Below are positions 21,454-23,592 of a DNA stretch of 23,592 nucleotides, piece by piece. The DNA lies in assembly GCA_002428415.1 (NCBI GenBank), contig DIWI01000063.1:1-23592 (forward strand), written 5' to 3'. A program made the translations under genes and the position numbers. The notes under the pieces were generated by a model. It was not told the DNA's origin. It searched no databases and was given only the letters and a program-made list of their open reading frames with translations. This DNA comes from Clostridiaceae bacterium UBA6110. GTDB taxonomy: Bacteria > Bacillota > Clostridia > Clostridiales > Clostridiaceae. The first letter of the stretch is position 1. Each line of letters opens with the position of its first letter.

Positions 21454-21863
21454 TTTCCAAGACCCTCTTCAAGCACCCTTTTTCGCAGGTCCATGATCTT
21501 CTGCTCGATCGTCTTCGCAGTTTTTATGAACTCATCGTCATCCTTGCCAGACGGGTCATCCAGGCCCCAGTCCTCCCTGTGCTTTGAAGGGAGATACGGG
21601 CATTCAACATTGCAGCCCATGGTTATGACTATGTCTATATCCTTCGGGATGTCATCAATGAGCTTGGATGTCTGGCTGAGCTCCATGTCTATATTGTAAA
21701 TGGACTTCATTATCCTGACTGCATCCTGGTTTATCCTTGGCTTGGTTTCTGTACCTGCTGAGTATGAATCGAAAGCATCGGAAGCAAGCTGCTTTCCAAG
21801 CGCTTCAGCCATCTGGCTCCTGCAGGAATTGTGTACGCATATGAACGCGACTTTAGGTTTCAA
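21450..21863 (-). CDS. arsC: Arsenate reductase / low-molecular-weight phosphatase-like protein
   Basis: A 137-aa protein of the thioredoxin-coupled arsenate reductase class, related to low-molecular-weight tyrosine phosphatases; it would reduce As(V) to As(III). The start is a TTG at 21863, chosen because AGGAG lies nine bases before it; coding further upstream would add residues not seen in the family. The P-loop CVHNSCR (Cys9-X5-Arg15) is present. So is the second pair of cysteines in MGCNVECP (Cys84, Cys88), followed by HREDWGLDDPSGKDDDEF, the pattern of clostridial and archaeal ArsC. These cysteines would carry the disulfide relay. It is the first gene of a two-gene unit with the arsD-like gene. 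Confidence 0.9.
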   Translation of the reverse strand: MKPKVAFICVHNSCRSQMAEALGKQLASDAFDSYSAGTETKPRINQDAVRIMKSIYNIDMELSQTSKLIDDIPKDIDIVITMGCNVECPYLPSKHREDWGLDDPSGKDDDEFIKTAKTIEQKIMDLRKRVLEEGLGK

Positions 21864-21983
21864 AATTATCAACTCCTCTTGCTCCCAATATACAGCAAAA
21901 ATCAATTGTATGCAATCAGTCTTGTGTTAACTATTGGTGAATCAATGCCAGAGCTGCTAAAGGACAAACAGAAACAATAATGA

Positions 21984-21989
21984 TAGAAT
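21984..21989 (+). promoter_or_regulatory. Candidate promoter of the DUF1361 gene
   Basis: TGATAGAAT (21981-21989) is an extended -10. AGGACA at 21961-21966, 17 bases upstream of TAGAAT, is a partial -35. Confidence 0.5.
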
Positions 21990-22027
21990 GGAGTAGAAAT
22001 TATAATTTATGAATGGCGGTGTGTAAA

Positions 22028-22705
22028 TTGAAGCTACGGAACGAAGCATTAGTCATGATTCTATTTGCAGCAGTGCTCTCTGCGGCCATATTGAAGCTTG
22101 ACCCCGGCAGGAGCTACCTTGTGTGGAATATTGGCCTGGCTCTTGTCCCCTACTTTTCATCGCTTCTTCTTTCAAAGAATGACACAGTGTACTATTCCAA
22201 AATCCTTTTTCCTATCTTCATCCTTATCTGGCTCCTATTTTATCCGAATGCAATGTATATGGTGACAGATTTCATACATTTTTCTCTGCAGACCTTCTAC
22301 AAGGCATCTGCTGATGGCACCAGCCTGTTCGGGATGAAGGTCGAATACATGCTTGACCTGGGACTGTGGATTTCATTCGCCCTCACCGTATGTGCAGTCT
22401 TCTACGGAGTCGCATCCGGCTTCATGTCACTGACCAGAGTCGAGAAAGCGATATTCAAGGAAAAACCTGCTTTCGGACGCGTGGTGTTCACAATAATTGT
22501 AAGCATCCTCACAGGCTTTGCATTATACATCGGACGATTTCTAAGGTTCAACTCCTGGGATCTGTTGAAGGATCCTCTTGCGATATTATCCTGGCTCAAG
22601 AATGGACTTACAATGGATGCCATATACATAATCCTCGCTTTTGCAGCCATGCATCTCTTCATAACTGCAATCCTGAGAATCGCCTCCATTGCTCATGAAG
22701 ATTAG
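22028..22705 (+). CDS. DUF1361-family membrane protein
   Basis: A membrane protein of about 225 aa of unknown function, with about six hydrophobic helices. DUF1361 marks are present in order: YLVWNIGLALVPY (about 30-42), LLFYPNAMYMVTDFIHF (about 69-85), and the polar GRFLRFNSWDLL (about 168-179) between helices. I prefer the TTG at 22028 because GGTG lies just before it and no ribosome site precedes the in-frame ATG at 22013 at a normal distance; the choice is not certain. It stands alone in front of the antiterminator gene, which has its own promoter. Confidence 0.85.
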   Translation: MKLRNEALVMILFAAVLSAAILKLDPGRSYLVWNIGLALVPYFSSLLLSKNDTVYYSKILFPIFILIWLLFYPNAMYMVTDFIHFSLQTFYKASADGTSLFGMKVEYMLDLGLWISFALTVCAVFYGVASGFMSLTRVEKAIFKEKPAFGRVVFTIIVSILTGFALYIGRFLRFNSWDLLKDPLAILSWLKNGLTMDAIYIILAFAAMHLFITAILRIASIAHED

Positions 22706-22727
22706 ATTGGGATTAGAAATATTCCTG

Positions 22728-22756
22728 TTGACAAATCCTTAACATGAAATTAGAAT
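22728..22756 (+). promoter_or_regulatory. Promoter of the antiterminator gene
   Basis: TTGACA (22728-22733), 17 bases, TAGAAT (22751-22756). The leader to the TTG start is about 28 bases, too short for a RAT/terminator pair. Confidence 0.8.
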
Positions 22757-22790
22757 CTAACCGACTGCAATCATCTATGGAGGTGTCAGT

Positions 22791-23592
22791 TTGAACCAGT
22801 ACTCAGTAAAAAAGTCATTCAACAACAATGCAGTGCTAGTTACGAAAGAAGACACTGACTATATTCTGATCGGCAGAGGGATTGGCTTCGACAAGAAACG
22901 GGGCGACAGGATCCCTGAATCCAAGATGATAGAGAATGTCTTCATAATGGTCGATGAAAAAAACAGGCAGCAGTACGAGAACCTGCTTGAGAACGTGGAC
23001 CACAGGCTCCTTGCCATAACCGAGGACATCATAAGGATGGCTGAGGAGGATTTCCAGGAGAAGCTTCATGCCGATACCCATCTGGGTCTTGTTGACCACA
23101 TCAGCTTCGCTGTAAGAAGGATCAGGGAAGGCATAGGAGTTGTGAATCCATTCCTTGTTGAAACGAGGATGATGTACAGGCAGGAATATGCGGTGGCTGC
23201 AAAGGCAGTACGGCTGATCCGCGACAGGCTGGGAATCGAAATACCTGAAAGCGAGACAGGCTTCATTGCTCTGCATCTTCACGGCGGCAGGCTTTCCGGA
23301 AGGAAGGGAGCCTCGATGAAGTATGTCAAGGCTCTGAGCCAGGTCATCCCCTACATAGAGGATAAGCTTGGGATTTCACTTGAAGAGGACTCCTTCGATT
23401 CAGTGCGGCTCATGTCCCACCTCAGGGCGATGCTTGAGCGCTGCTCCAGGAAAGAGACCATAGACAATGTGCTTCTGGACAGGATGAAAAAAGATTTTGC
23501 ATTCGAATATAAAATTTCTGAAAATATAGGCTTGATTTTAGATAAGAATATTGGTATAGTGGTCCCAGAAAACGAAATAGGGTATATCGCTC
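22791..23592 (+). CDS. BglG/LicT/GlcT-family transcriptional antiterminator (partial, cut by right edge)
   Basis: RNA-binding antiterminator that lets transcription pass sugar-PTS leader terminators. It starts at a TTG at 22791 with GGAGGTG five bases upstream; the frame is open to the edge (267 codons). Residues about 1-56 are the CAT RNA-binding domain: YSVKKSFNNNAVLV, then ILIGRGIGFDKKRGD. PRD1 (about 68-165) has the phosphorylation-site patterns HLGLVDHISFA and TGFIALHLHGG; PRD2 begins near 175 (RLMSHLRAMLERC) and ends in EIGYIA at the edge. Histidines in the PRDs are phosphorylated by PTS proteins in this family. The order and sequence resemble GlcT, but the target PTS operon would lie beyond the window, so I give no symbol. 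Confidence 0.92.
   Translation, partial: MNQYSVKKSFNNNAVLVTKEDTDYILIGRGIGFDKKRGDRIPESKMIENVFIMVDEKNRQQYENLLENVDHRLLAITEDIIRMAEEDFQEKLHADTHLGLVDHISFAVRRIREGIGVVNPFLVETRMMYRQEYAVAAKAVRLIRDRLGIEIPESETGFIALHLHGGRLSGRKGASMKYVKALSQVIPYIEDKLGISLEEDSFDSVRLMSHLRAMLERCSRKETIDNVLLDRMKKDFAFEYKISENIGLILDKNIGIVVPENEIGYIA

Noticed and set aside
22836..23282. Minus-strand open frame opposite the antiterminator gene.
   Set aside because: The plus frame carries clear CAT and PRD motifs; the minus frame has no ribosome site or recognisable domain.
1..23592. Search for CRISPR arrays, insertion sequences, tRNA and rRNA genes.
   Set aside because: No spaced identical repeats, transposase-like proteins, tRNA cloverleaf or rRNA-like stretches were seen by eye.

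Overview
The window looks like a chromosomal segment of an anaerobic Firmicute, most likely class Clostridia. The supporting marks are an Rnf operon in the order C-D-G, a T-box in front of an archaeal-type prolyl-tRNA synthetase, a class III fructose-1,6-bisphosphatase, DUF1836 and DUF1361 proteins, strong AGGAGG-type ribosome binding sites, several TTG starts, and promoters that often have the extended -10 TGNTATAAT. I cannot name the genus. No phage, insertion sequence, CRISPR array, tRNA or rRNA is visible.

Layout: (1) 1-3721, minus strand: rnfC, rnfD and the start of rnfG, with the rest of the operon beyond the left edge. RnfD carries an extra C-terminal FMN-binding module that resembles the second FMN domain of the adjacent RnfG. 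(2) 4041-5918, minus: ispF, a nitroreductase-like protein and a translationally coupled lipoprotein. (3) 6073-8365, plus: a class D-like sortase, an RtcB-type RNA ligase and a flavin split-barrel protein. (4) 8499-10063, minus: a lipoprotein with seven DUF5050-type repeats and an unknown small protein. (5) 10158-11860, minus: proS with its T-box leader and promoter. (6) 12061-13804, plus: a leucine-rich-repeat lipoprotein and an unknown membrane protein. (7) 13840-15076, minus: three small genes. One (13840-14091) has a consensus promoter whose spacer contains a LexA/SOS box, with three DnaA-box-like sequences upstream. The next is a PC4/YdbC-type single-stranded DNA-binding protein. (8) 15252-16460, minus: a probable gene remnant and a secreted M23 peptidase. 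(9) 16706-17974: a divergent pair, hemolysin III-family membrane protein and DUF1836 regulator, sharing a palindrome that covers both -35 boxes. (10) 18110-21863: a two-domain VOC protein (plus), fbp (minus), and a two-gene arsC/arsD-like unit (minus). (11) 22028-23592, plus: a DUF1361 membrane protein and a PRD-type transcriptional antiterminator cut by the right edge.

The genes are mainly housekeeping (energy conservation, isoprenoid synthesis, proline charging, gluconeogenesis) mixed with cell-envelope and stress genes. The most interesting signals are the RnfD-FMN fusion, the LexA-controlled small gene with an upstream DnaA-box cluster, and the minimal arsC-arsD pair whose ArsD-like protein has lost part of the usual cysteine set.
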